64,000 bases of DNA, taken from CAWECB01 sp963807465. GTDB lineage: Bacteria > Patescibacteriota > Minisyncoccia > Minisyncoccales > Minisyncoccaceae. Location of the stretch: contig CAWECB010000002.1 of NCBI GenBank assembly GCA_963807465.1, positions 124,001 through 188,000 on the forward strand, in the 5' to 3' direction. How positions within the stretch are numbered: the stretch's first letter is position 1; every line of letters begins with the position of its first letter. Positions 52,844-61,073 of this stretch are shown in pieces. Made by a program: the position numbers and the translations under genes. The notes beneath the pieces are model-generated. The model did no database searches, was not told where the DNA came from, and was given only the letters and a program-made list of their open reading frames with translations.

Positions 52844-53896
52844 TTAATCTTTGATTATTTCTATAATTCCATTTTTAATGCTTTCCGACAGGTCTTCGCT
52901 TGACTTCTTGGCTAAATCATCGAGAAAAGCCTGCTTGTCTTCACCCTGAATCAAGCTAGGCTGGGATAATCTGTTTTTGATAGGATAAAGAGTATAAACC
53001 GTCTTGTCGGAATATCTTTCGATTCCCACGGCCAACCCTTCCTGGGTTTCTTCCGAGAAATACTGATCAAAGATGAAGTTACCCAGAGAATAAAAAATCA
53101 ATTTCCCCTTATATTCTTCGATATTCTGCACGACGTGAGGATGACCCCCTAATACCACATCAGCCCCGACATCTATAAGCTCATGAGCCATTTTTTCTTG
53201 AGTGGCGGAAGCAACTGTCTTATATTCGTCTCCCCAATGGATTAAAACGACGATGAAAGAATCCGGATTGTAATACCTGACCTCGCTAAACGCTCCGACA
53301 AGATCGTTATCGGAACAGTTGCTCGGATAGGTTTCATTAACGGCGTAAAAAGAAACATCATCTTTTTGGTACAAATAATCTATGTCGCACTTTATGGGAT
53401 CGCCCGCATAGCCGATTTCATTATCTTTCAATATTTTTTTGGTTTCTTCTAGTCCCGTCGCTCCCGTATCAAGCGTATGGTTGTTAGCTAGAGAAACTAG
53501 CTTGAAATTTCCCTCCTTCAAAGACTCCACGCTCTTGCTGTCAAATGAGAATTTTAGCGAATCATCGGGAAAATCCTTAGGCTTCTCGCTGATTGGCCCC
53601 TCAAGATTACCAACCGCATAATCGAACCCCTTTAAAAAATCTTTAATGGAGTCAATCGGATACGTGAAGCCCATATTTTTCATCATATCTTCCACTCCGC
53701 GGTCAAACATCATATCCCCGACAAAAACAATCTTTTCTTTGGCCTTCTCATCCGGTTTAGGCTGTGAATTAGTCTTTCCTTGTAGTGGAGCGGAAATGTC
53801 TGCCTTGCTCTGACTCAGCTTAAGCCAACCGAGGGTTTGACCGGCAATCAAGAGGGATAAAACTATAAAAATAATGAGAATCGGCCTTTTACTCAT
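52844..53896 (-). CDS. CapA/PgsA-type metallophosphatase-fold protein
   Basis: 350 residues: an N-terminal membrane anchor, then a CapA domain with VGDMMFDRGVEDMM, YAVGNLEGPIS, LANNHTLDTGATGL, HWGDEYKTVAS, VVLGGHPHVVQ and YSLGNFIFDQ. Metal-binding His and Asp residues are all present. CapA proteins take part in capsular poly-gamma-glutamate formation in Bacillus, but many are broader phosphoesterase-like proteins of the cell surface. The other capsule genes are not seen nearby. Confidence 0.9.
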   Translation of the reverse strand: MSKRPILIIFIVLSLLIAGQTLGWLKLSQSKADISAPLQGKTNSQPKPDEKAKEKIVFVGDMMFDRGVEDMMKNMGFTYPIDSIKDFLKGFDYAVGNLEGPISEKPKDFPDDSLKFSFDSKSVESLKEGNFKLVSLANNHTLDTGATGLEETKKILKDNEIGYAGDPIKCDIDYLYQKDDVSFYAVNETYPSNCSDNDLVGAFSEVRYYNPDSFIVVLIHWGDEYKTVASATQEKMAHELIDVGADVVLGGHPHVVQNIEEYKGKLIFYSLGNFIFDQYFSEETQEGLAVGIERYSDKTVYTLYPIKNRLSQPSLIQGEDKQAFLDDLAKKSSEDLSESIKNGIIEIIKD

Positions 53897-53957
53897 AATC
53901 TAATTATATCATATCTAGTCCCTTGAGACCATTCAATTTAAGTGTTAATATTATCTT

Positions 53958-54821
53958 ATGATAAAAGAAATGATCATCCTGCCATTTGACCACCGAACAT
54001 CTTTTTCCAAGGATATTTTGGGCACTTCCTACAAGCCGGATAAGGAGCAAAGGGAGGAAATAACGAACCTAAAGAAAATAATCTTTGAGGGTTTCCTGTC
54101 AACCTTGAAAAAACAGAAAAACAAGAAGTCTTTCGCCATTTTAGTCGACGAAGAATACGGCAAAGCCATATTGAAAGAGGCTAAAAAGAAGAAAATAAAG
54201 ATATGCCTGCCCGTTGAAAAGAGCGGAAAAGAACAATTGGAGATAGAATACGGAAAATCATTTGGTAAGCACGTAAACGGCATCCGTCCAGACTTCATTA
54301 AAATACTCATAAGGTACAACCCTCTGAACACCGAAACCAACAAGAAGCAGCTGAAAAATCTTGTAAAAATAGACCGATTCTGTAAAAAAAACAAATACAA
54401 GGTTATCTTGGAACTACTGGTTCCTCCAGCCAAGGAAGATTTGCAATGCGCAACCTACGACTCAGATAAGAGAGCCGAAAGGACCATAGAAGCAATAAAG
54501 GACATAAAAGAGAAATTGAAAGTGGCCATCTGGAAGATGGAAGGATTTACGAAGTCGCAGTGGAAAGAAATAATTCCCCTTGTTTCTAAAAATTCGAGGA
54601 TAATTTTCCTTGGCCGGGGACAAGACAAAAACAAAGTAGAAAAATGGCTGAGGGATGCCTCGCAATTTAAGGAAATTGTCGGCTTTGCCATCGGAAGGAC
54701 GATATTCCTGGAAACCCTAAAAAAATATCATTCTGGAAAAATATCGCGGGATAAAGCAATCGGTGCCATTGCTGAAAAATTCGAACACTTCATAACTCTA
54801 TGGAAAAAAGCAAGGAGATAA
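53958..54821 (+). CDS. DUF2090 protein, class I aldolase-like (IolC C-terminal type)
   Basis: 287 residues. FDHRTSF at the start, ILVDEEYGKAIL, LPVEKSGKEQLEIEYG and KILIRYNPLN belong to DUF2090, which occurs at the C-terminus of some IolC proteins and alone. It has a TIM-barrel aldolase look; the LPVEKSG lysine may be the active-site residue. It is probably an aldolase of sugar-acid breakdown, substrate unknown. It overlaps the next gene by 22 bases, so the two are coupled. Confidence 0.8.
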   Translation: MIKEMIILPFDHRTSFSKDILGTSYKPDKEQREEITNLKKIIFEGFLSTLKKQKNKKSFAILVDEEYGKAILKEAKKKKIKICLPVEKSGKEQLEIEYGKSFGKHVNGIRPDFIKILIRYNPLNTETNKKQLKNLVKIDRFCKKNKYKVILELLVPPAKEDLQCATYDSDKRAERTIEAIKDIKEKLKVAIWKMEGFTKSQWKEIIPLVSKNSRIIFLGRGQDKNKVEKWLRDASQFKEIVGFAIGRTIFLETLKKYHSGKISRDKAIGAIAEKFEHFITLWKKARR

Positions 54822-55882
54822 AAACGTACAAAGAAAAATATAGGCCGGTAAGGTTCCCAAGGGACGAGCAGAAGCATAACCACACAATAGAGTGGTGGTA
54901 TTTTAACGGCAACCTTAAAGGAAAAAACAGTAAGACGTTTTCCTACATGAACTGTCTCTTCGCCGCGAAGCCGGATAAATTGAATATACCTTTCCTTAAA
55001 AACAACCTTATCAAAGAGATATTCTTTTCCCATTATCTTCTGAGCGATAACAAAACATGGATCGCGAAGGAAACCAATCCCCTGTGCGCCATGGATAAGA
55101 ACAGCTTCAAGAAGCCCCTTCTCTGGATTAATTACGACAACTCCTGCCTTATAGAAGAAATAGAACCTTTCAAATACCACATCGTCAATAACGTAATTGA
55201 CCTTAAGATGGAATCCAAAAAGAATCCCCTTCTCCTTAACAAAAAGGGGTTCCTTGATTTGGGCACAAAGACGACCTACTATTATTCAATTACCAGCTTG
55301 AAGACGAAAGGGTTAGTTAAAGTAAAGGGGAAATGGATTCCGGTTGAGGGTATCTCCTGGATGGACCATCAGTGGGCTCAAGCGCCGTCCACAGGAGAAG
55401 ATCAATGGAAGTGGTTCTCCATCCAATTAGATAACAAGATTGATCTGGTCTGTTTCGCTTACGGAAACAAAATAAAAACATACCATGCGAGCATGATCGA
55501 TAAGAAAGGAAAAACCGATTTTACAAACAAGATAACGATTAGCGAAGGAAGGAACAGATACAAGAGTAAAGAAACGGGAAATATTTATCAGTTGGAATAT
55601 AATATCAATATACCCGAATTTAAGCTCAATCTGCACATTAAGCCCTTGAAAAAGGAACAAGAAATGAACTTCGGCCCGATAAACTACTGGGAAGGAGGCA
55701 TATCCATAAAAGGAACTTTTAACGGCAAAAAAATGACAGGACTGGGATTCTGCGAATTGCTCTTACCTTTCAATAAAAATATGAAGTTCAAGATAAAACC
55801 CTTGAGAACTGCCTTGAAGGAGCTCTCTGACCTGTCAACGAAATCGATATACTATCTGAATAGCAAAATACAGAATAAATAA
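54800..55882 (+). CDS. AttH/CrtC-like lipocalin-fold protein
   Basis: 360 residues with IEWWYFNGNL near residue 30 and EGISWMDHQW near residue 190, the two landmarks of the AttH/CrtC family (carotenoid 1,2-hydratase and relatives). No signal peptide or membrane segment is visible. The family binds or hydrates lipophilic chains. No carotenoid genes are nearby, so the substrate is open. Coupled with the upstream DUF2090 gene by overlap. Confidence 0.8.
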   Translation: MEKSKEIKTYKEKYRPVRFPRDEQKHNHTIEWWYFNGNLKGKNSKTFSYMNCLFAAKPDKLNIPFLKNNLIKEIFFSHYLLSDNKTWIAKETNPLCAMDKNSFKKPLLWINYDNSCLIEEIEPFKYHIVNNVIDLKMESKKNPLLLNKKGFLDLGTKTTYYYSITSLKTKGLVKVKGKWIPVEGISWMDHQWAQAPSTGEDQWKWFSIQLDNKIDLVCFAYGNKIKTYHASMIDKKGKTDFTNKITISEGRNRYKSKETGNIYQLEYNINIPEFKLNLHIKPLKKEQEMNFGPINYWEGGISIKGTFNGKKMTGLGFCELLLPFNKNMKFKIKPLRTALKELSDLSTKSIYYLNSKIQNK

Positions 55883-55908
55883 AAAGGGGCCATTCGGCCT
55901 CTTTTTAA
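55880..55908. terminator. Bidirectional terminator
   Basis: Arms AAAAAGGGGCC and GGCCTCTTTTT around ATTC, with one mismatch, between the convergent AttH-like and SIMPL genes; T runs on both strands. Confidence 0.88.
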
Positions 55909-55912
55909 TAAT

Positions 55913-56647
55913 CTATCTTAGCGAGAATGACGCTTTGACCGTTATCATGACATCTTTATTCACTGTCGAGGTGTCGTAATTGCCGTAATCCGAAATGTCG
56001 GTTGAATTAGGCTGTAAGACCTGAACAACCCCCATGCTTGCGCTCTTAAGATCGCCCACCTTTTTACCAGTGCTCTCGGCAATACTCTCCGCTCTCTTTT
56101 GCGCATCTTTCATCGCTTCGGGTAATAGGCTCACTCTCATATCTGGAAGCTTTGTATAATAATATTCCGGAGCGGAAGCGGAGAATATGACTCCCTGGTC
56201 AATTATGGGCTGAATGCTCTTGGACAGGGTCCCTATCTTACTAATATCCGAGGACTGAATCATAACATTCTGCATAAGGGTATACTGGTCCGGACCGGGA
56301 TTACCACTCTTGTCATAGTTGTACTCTTTCTGCATTGATACCGGAGAAATAGTCAATTCCGCACTAGTAATCCCGTTATCATTTAAAAACTTTGAGACAA
56401 TATCCTCATCTTTTTTCATCTGTGCGTAGCCGTTATTTAATTCTGTAGCATAAACCGTTCTCGAAAAGCTTGCATTCCATTTGACCAAGTCTGACGTTAC
56501 CGTCTGCTTAGCCGAACCCGTGACCGCAAGAGTGTCTTCCGCCGCCTTCACCTGATATGCGGCATAAGAGCCGATGATTACTCCGACAATAAGACAAATG
56601 CCCAAGATAACTGATGTTTTAATTAGGCTTCTTTCTAAAATTTCCAT
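55913..56647 (-). CDS. SIMPL-domain (DUF541) protein, second copy
   Basis: 244 residues: an N-terminal membrane anchor (about 10-30), then a DUF541 domain with LAVTGSAKQTVTSDLVKWNA and AMKDAQKRAESIAESTGKKVGDL. It resembles the SIMPL protein at 19.6-20.4 kb in layout but the sequences are clearly diverged. It is probably exposed outside the membrane. Function unknown. Confidence 0.85.
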   Translation of the reverse strand: MEILERSLIKTSVILGICLIVGVIIGSYAAYQVKAAEDTLAVTGSAKQTVTSDLVKWNASFSRTVYATELNNGYAQMKKDEDIVSKFLNDNGITSAELTISPVSMQKEYNYDKSGNPGPDQYTLMQNVMIQSSDISKIGTLSKSIQPIIDQGVIFSASAPEYYYTKLPDMRVSLLPEAMKDAQKRAESIAESTGKKVGDLKSASMGVVQVLQPNSTDISDYGNYDTSTVNKDVMITVKASFSLR

Positions 56648-56702
56648 ACTTTTTTATTTATTATTATACTAATATATTATCACTGACAACTATTTTGTAA
56701 AG

Positions 56703-57260
56703 TTATCTGCTTAAAATAACCTTGGCCATTATGTCTTTCTTCCCGACTAATCCGAAACGGGTGGAATCCAAAGATCCGCTGGTTTCGTCTCCTAAAAGCA
56801 AATATGTATCTTCGGGAATAGTCGGATAGCTCTCAGCATAAAGCTCTAGCATCTTGTAGCTACCAATTAAATACGGCTTCCCTTCTGAATTAACCAGCGG
56901 AGAACCATTGACCATAATCTCATAGCTTCCACTATTCTCTTTCAGGCTCCACTTATCTCCAGGAATGCCTCTTACGAACTTTATTAAAAGATTCTTGTCT
57001 CCCGAATAATCATACAAGATGACATCCCCTCTCTGTATCGGATGGCAATCGTAATAGCCGAAAAGGGCCCTAACGTTTTCATTAGGAACAATATATGGAT
57101 ACATTGAAGATCCTTGAACAATCATTTCCTTTGAGCTGACAGGACATTCTTTAGGGGGCGCTGCTGATCCCTCTTTCTTATGCCTATTCAGTAATGCTAC
57201 CCCTACTAAAAGCGAGAATACAGCCAAAACCAAGATTAAAACGATAAATCTCTTTTTCAT
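56703..57260 (-). CDS. lepB: Signal peptidase I-like S26 protease
   Basis: About 185 residues. One membrane segment near the start, then QGSSMYPYI with the catalytic serine, GDVILYDYSG, KFVRGIPGDKW with the catalytic lysine, and LLLGDETSGSLDSTRFG, the third conserved box. It removes signal peptides at the outer membrane face of the cytoplasmic membrane. MKKRFIVLILV is taken as the start; an ATG 36 bases upstream is in frame. It may be dedicated to the secreted protein encoded upstream. Confidence 0.88.
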   Translation of the reverse strand: MKKRFIVLILVLAVFSLLVGVALLNRHKKEGSAAPPKECPVSSKEMIVQGSSMYPYIVPNENVRALFGYYDCHPIQRGDVILYDYSGDKNLLIKFVRGIPGDKWSLKENSGSYEIMVNGSPLVNSEGKPYLIGSYKMLELYAESYPTIPEDTYLLLGDETSGSLDSTRFGLVGKKDIMAKVILSR

Positions 57261-57362
57261 TAATTTAATTTTAGCAAATATGTTTCCCAGGCGCAATCAA
57301 TAGGGAAAGATATTATGTAGCTATCGGACGTAGCGGAACCAGCCGATATTCTTCAAGAAAGG

Positions 57363-58036
57363 CTACTTGCAACAAAGAACAGCGGGATTGGTGGTGTTAG
57401 GAGCCCCCAAAACACTAGTTGTGCCTGGATATACGTACAGCGCGTCTCCGTAGCCCGAGCAGGCCGAACCAGCGCCTAAGTTACCACCGCTATAGTAACA
57501 ACTGAAATAGAAAGATTGCTGACTTCCTCCAACACTCATTATGGTGTATATCCCAGACCCACTGGGGTACCCACTAAGCACTCCCCCGAAATTCCACATA
57601 AGAGTAGACGAACTAAAGGTTGCAACCGCGGTATACCCACTCAGGCACGTTGAAGTGTTCCCCAAGACATAGCACGTAGCATAGGAGGATCCCCCCGCTG
57701 CATCCACATAGGCCTTGGGGCGGCATCGGTCGATACGGTGGGCGTAGCCACATTCTGAATCCTGTTTGAATTGAGATTCATTGTTCCGTTAACATCCAGC
57801 TTGTAGGCCGGGGTATTGGTTCCTACTCCAACATAGCCGTTAGTCGTATCTAGGCAGAGGGTATTGGCGTTGCACTCCATCTGGGCCCAGGTATGGCCGG
57901 GATTGGGAGTTCCGACGGTGACGGCCGAAGCCTGGCCGATCTGCCTCAAGACCCCGATGTAGTTGCATACTTCAACGCTGAGGAGAAAGAGAATGACGAG
58001 AGAGAGGATGAGATAGTGCCTTTTTTGTATCTTCAT
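57363..58036 (-). CDS. Secreted/pilin-like protein with signal anchor, frameshifted
   Basis: It starts MKIQKRHYLILSL with one hydrophobic segment. Then VGVGTNTPAYKLDVNGTMNL and IQNVATPTVSTDAA follow, a pattern found in surface or fibre proteins with repeated 'GIGTxxPxxxLDVxG' units. The next frame continues with AYVDAAGGS and a Gly/Ser/Tyr-rich C-terminal domain ending in PAVLCCK, with six cysteines. One C missing from a CCCC run at about 57,720 restores the frame. It could be an exported surface protein; function is open. Confidence 0.7.
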
Positions 58037-58063
58037 GTGTTTATTGTTATTTATATATGCCAA

Positions 58064-58086
58064 AAAGAGGCCTATTCAGGCCTCTT
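58064..58086 (-). terminator. Terminator between the beta-CASP and secreted-protein genes
   Basis: Arms AAGAGGCCT and AGGCCTCTT around ATTC. The minus strand continues with a T-containing stretch. It precedes the secreted-protein gene. Confidence 0.72.
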
Positions 58087-58207
58087 CCTTAATTCCAAAA
58101 CCAACCAATGTTATTATATCAGAGAGAGAGGATTTAGTGATATTAATTTTCATGTTGTCTTCATTATATCAAAGAGGATAAAGCAGTGTCAAGCGCTTAG
58201 GAAATCA

Positions 58208-59242
58208 TCATATTTCATATTTCTCCCCGCGGACGGGAACAATAGTCCCCGGACTTACATTTTTTTCCATTATCGTCGACAAAGAAACACTGGCTTCTTC
58301 TTCCCCGTGGTCTATGAAAACGCGCCTCGGTTTAGGGGTCTTGATTGTTTCCGCCCAGCTCATTAACTGCAATTGGTCAGCGTGCGAAGAAAAAGATAGT
58401 ATTGCCAAGACATCGGCTCTTACTTCTATTTCCTTTTTCTCTACCTCAATAACCTTATCTCCATTCATTAGCCTTTTCCCCAAAGAATCTTCAGGCTGGT
58501 AAGAAACAATTAAAAGAGTATTGTCGCTATTTCCCAGATACTTCTTCAAATAATGGTTAATTCTTCCCCCCTCGAACATTCCGCTTCCCGCCATAACGAT
58601 CTTTGGCGGGGGAACATCATCAATCCTGTTCGACTCTTCCCGTGTCCTCGTAAAATATAATCCGTCGAAATCAAATAGGTCGTCGCCATCTTCTAACAGT
58701 TTCCTCGCTTCCTTGTCGTAAAAATCATAATACTTTTCATATACTCCCGTAATCTTTATGGCCAAAGGACTGTCTAAGAATATGGGCACCTTGGGAATCA
58801 TCTTGTTTTCGATCCATTGATTCAGTTCGTAAATTATTTCCTGCGTCCTTTCAAGGGCAAGTATGGGAATAATCAAAACTCCTTTTTTTTCTATCGTTTC
58901 CTCTATTTTCCTTTTTAAAACCTGAAGACCCCTCTCTTTGGGCTCGTGCAGCCTGTCTCCGTAAGTGGATTCTATAACCAGGACATCAGCACCGTCTATT
59001 CTCTCTGGATCTTCAATGATTGCTGCCGGAGAATTTCCCAAGTCTCCGGAAAAAACAATCTTCTTTTCCCTTCCTTCGTCCTTTATCCAAACTTCATAAA
59101 TAACGGATCCCAGTATGTGACCCGCATCCCTTGCCCTTACCCTTACTTCTCCATTAATTTTTTTTTCTTCCCTGTATTTCAAAATGGTAAAGAAGTCCAT
59201 TAGAGGATATATGTCTTTCTCGGAATATAATGGATCTGGTAT
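58208..59242 (-). CDS. Beta-CASP metallo-beta-lactamase nuclease, N-terminus missing at junction
   Basis: The C-terminal 345 residues of a beta-CASP RNA-processing exonuclease. DAGHILGS, FSGDLGN, ESTYGDRLHE, GSGMFEGGRINHYL, SSHADQ and DHGEE are in order. The family sequence continues upstream of the first ATG (59,200) as DPLYSEKDIYPL and stops at a TAA at 59,243-59,245. The first about 110 residues, with the HxHxDH zinc motif, are absent. What follows beyond 59,245 is unrelated and AT-rich, so the gene was cut by a rearrangement or a misassembly. As it stands it would be inactive. Confidence 0.88.
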   Translation of the reverse strand: MPDPLYSEKDIYPLMDFFTILKYREEKKINGEVRVRARDAGHILGSVIYEVWIKDEGREKKIVFSGDLGNSPAAIIEDPERIDGADVLVIESTYGDRLHEPKERGLQVLKRKIEETIEKKGVLIIPILALERTQEIIYELNQWIENKMIPKVPIFLDSPLAIKITGVYEKYYDFYDKEARKLLEDGDDLFDFDGLYFTRTREESNRIDDVPPPKIVMAGSGMFEGGRINHYLKKYLGNSDNTLLIVSYQPEDSLGKRLMNGDKVIEVEKKEIEVRADVLAILSFSSHADQLQLMSWAETIKTPKPRRVFIDHGEEEASVSLSTIMEKNVSPGTIVPVRGEKYEI

Positions 59243-59712
59243 TTATTGGACTTCTACAGAGTATTCTTATTATCAAGCCTGGATATATACTATCAATTCT
59301 GGCTGGGCAGGAGGAGCTTAATAAGGATGCAGGAACCCCGCCGCTTAATGTTAGGGCTATCAGATCTTTTTCATTAGGAAGCAATGTATCAGCTCCAGCC
59401 CCAGCTCCAGTAGTCCCTGTATTTGTTCGTAATCCTATGACATGCTATCAGGTATGGGTAAATGCAAAAGGTAACTTCGAGTTCCTGTTCTGGTACCTGT
59501 ATGCAGACAGCAACTGGATAAAGATATATGACAAAAGCGGTAAAGAAGTATATAGCATGAATATACCAATCGACAGTCCAGTATTTGAAGTAAGCTTACC
59601 TGATGGAATATATACTGTAAAGACATTTACAGACAATAGGGATATACTTCAGACATTTACAATAGGTAAAGATGCCAATACTCCACATCAGGATCTGGCT
59701 GGTATTGAATGA
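59229..59712 (+). pseudogene. C-terminal part of a DUF1566-type surface protein
   Basis: NGSGIYWTSTEYSYYQAW in one frame is the typical end of a DUF1566/major paralogous domain, which closes with VRAIRSF in the next frame, so a frameshift lies near 59,320. The frame from there runs to 59,712: an APAPAP linker and a beta-sandwich-like tail with IYDKSGKEVYSMNIP and DGIYTVKTFTDN, resembling C-terminal sorting domains. The N-terminal part lies beyond the junction at about 59,235 and is lost. Surface attachment is likely. Confidence 0.65.
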
Positions 59713-59736
59713 GTGATAAGTAATTAAAATATAACT

Positions 59737-59766
59737 AAAGCCCTGTAAATAATACAGGGCTTTTTA
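59737..59766 (+). terminator. Terminator after the DUF1566 fragment
   Basis: Arms AAAGCCCTGTA and TACAGGGCTTT around AATAA, followed by TTTTATTTT. The next 265 bases to the peptide gene (59,767-60,031) are very AT-rich; I see no gene there, and they must hold the peptide promoter. Confidence 0.88.
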
Positions 59767-60031
59767 TTTTGCTAACTAACTTTAATTGCCTGGGGATACT
59801 GAACACATTTCGAACCAATTACTATGAAGAATAATAGATTTTAAATATAAAATAGAAGAACTTAATTTTGAATTTGCTTCATAATATTTAGAAATTAATT
59901 TTTATTGAAATATTAATAATTTCCTCGAAAAAGAGTATGGATATATTTCAATATTTTTAATAATATGATAAAATTTTTTGGTAATATTAAGCATTATAGA
60001 AAATTAAAAAAATTGTATAAGGGGGAAAAGT

Positions 60032-60139
60032 ATGGAGAAGGATAATAAGAAGGAATACGTTAAGCCAGAACTAGTTGAACATGAAAATCTAAATGAAATT
60101 ACTAAGCAAGATGATGAATTCTCTGTACCAACAAGCTAG
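60032..60139 (+). CDS. RiPP-precursor-like small peptide, copy 1 (35 residues)
   Basis: A strong ribosome site (AAGGGGG) lies seven bases before the ATG. The product has Y9, P12, L14 and T24, which keeps the spacing Y-xx-P-x-L ... T of lasso-peptide leader sequences (leader consensus YxxPxLxxxGxxxxxTxG), except that the Gly position is E18. The last ten or so residues (QDDEFSVPTS) would be the core. It lacks the usual Gly first residue and the acidic residue at core position 7-9, so a normal lasso fold is not expected. No maturation enzyme is in the window. A near copy follows at 60,310. Confidence 0.6.
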   Translation: MEKDNKKEYVKPELVEHENLNEITKQDDEFSVPTS

Positions 60140-60309
60140 ATTTGATTAACACTATTATCTCCAGCAAAGATAAAGTATATATAAAAAAATAAAGAAGAAT
60201 ACTAAAAACTTTTATTAGCTGAGCTTAGAAGCCTAAAAGAAGTAACAAAAAATGATGTTTGTTCGAGATTGATAGAATAGTTTTAAGAAATACTATAAGG
60301 GGGAAAAGT

Positions 60310-60420
60310 ATGGAGAAGGATAATAAAAAGGAATATGTTAAGCCAGAACTGATTGAGCATGAAAATTTAAATAAAATCACTAAGGCTGATGACCCATTTA
60401 ATTCTAATATACCAGGTTAG
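60310..60420 (+). CDS. RiPP-precursor-like small peptide, copy 2 (36 residues)
   Basis: The first 24 residues differ from copy 1 at only two positions (L-I at 15, E-K at 22), while the C-terminal part (ADDPFNSNIPG) is different. The upstream stretch including the ribosome site is identical for about 35 bases. Conserved leader with variable tail is the sign of modified-peptide precursors made from duplicated genes. After the stop, the sequences of both copies stay alike for about 70 bases (CACTATTATCTCCA...), so the duplication includes the downstream spacer. Enzymes are not seen nearby. Confidence 0.6.
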   Translation: MEKDNKKEYVKPELIEHENLNKITKADDPFNSNIPG

Positions 60421-61073
60421 CACTATTATCTCCATCAAAAAGATAAAGCATATAGAAAAAAATATAAAAAAGAATAAGAAAAACTTCTTATATGCCATCT
60501 TTAAAATGGTGTTTAATTGATTTACTTGAAGTAGGGCTTTCTTGGAATATTTACTAGAAAAAGGTTTAAAAGTCTTTAAATGCCATTCATTTCTTTCTTC
60601 TTTAGTTATGTTACTAAACTTATCACCTTTAAAATAATTTTCTATATTATTTCGAGTATTACTCAAGATGGATATGATAGAAAAGCATAATAAGACAATC
60701 AAAGGAATAATGAGATAAGCATATATATATTAATAATAACATTAGTAATACCAAGACGATAAGAGAAGTAATGAGATGAAGTTTGGTATTAATAGGTGGG
60801 GATTAAAATTCCTTCAGAAGATTCCAGTTTTACAGTTCGTGCAAGTTTCGCAAAATGACTTTAAAAATGATAGTGAGTCAATCATGGCTGAGCATTGTGG
60901 TCAGGATTAAAAATGAGTCCTAGAATGGAATGTCAAGTAAATTCTTAACTGTCTCATTTTCATGCGTGAATGGGACATCTGGGACACTATAAAAAAGGGT
61001 GTCTCATTTTATAAATATTTGATAAGATAGATATTTGGTTTGTGCAATTGGACAAATTGTATTAAATAATTAA
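60421..61073. other. AT-rich gap with palindromes, no certain gene
   Basis: An open frame of 111 residues on the minus strand (60,367-60,702) has hydrophobic ends but overlaps copy 2 of the peptide in antisense; I do not accept it as a gene. Bases 60,703-60,945 show nothing. Palindromes lie at 60,950-61,006. Confidence 0.4.
60950..61006. repeat. Two adjacent palindromes beside the IS110 element
   Basis: First, TGTCTCATT and AATGGGACA (60,950-60,977, one mismatch). Second, TGGGACAC and GTGTCTCA (60,980-61,006, one mismatch). They share the core TGTCTCA/TGGGACA, so they look like ends of a mobile element that is otherwise gone. Confidence 0.6.

Larger units (their letters stand above)
60014..60485 (+). 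repeat. Tandem duplication carrying the two peptide genes
   Basis: A unit of about 280 bases: ribosome site, peptide gene, then a conserved downstream stretch starting CACTATTATCTCCA. Unit 1 starts about 60,014, unit 2 about 60,292. The end of unit 1 (about 60,200-60,291) has the open stretch LAELRSLKEVTKNDV and a stop, perhaps a gene remnant, not found after unit 2. Confidence 0.65.

Noticed and set aside
60032..60420. Canonical lasso peptide cluster
   Set aside because: The leader spacing fits, but the tails lack the ring-forming residues and no transglutaminase-like or asparagine-synthase-like partner is in the window, so I call it only precursor-like.
60367..60702. Minus-strand frame of 111 codons with two hydrophobic ends
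   Set aside because: It runs antisense through the second peptide gene, and its hydrophobic end is simply the complement of AT-rich spacer. No family, no ribosome site.
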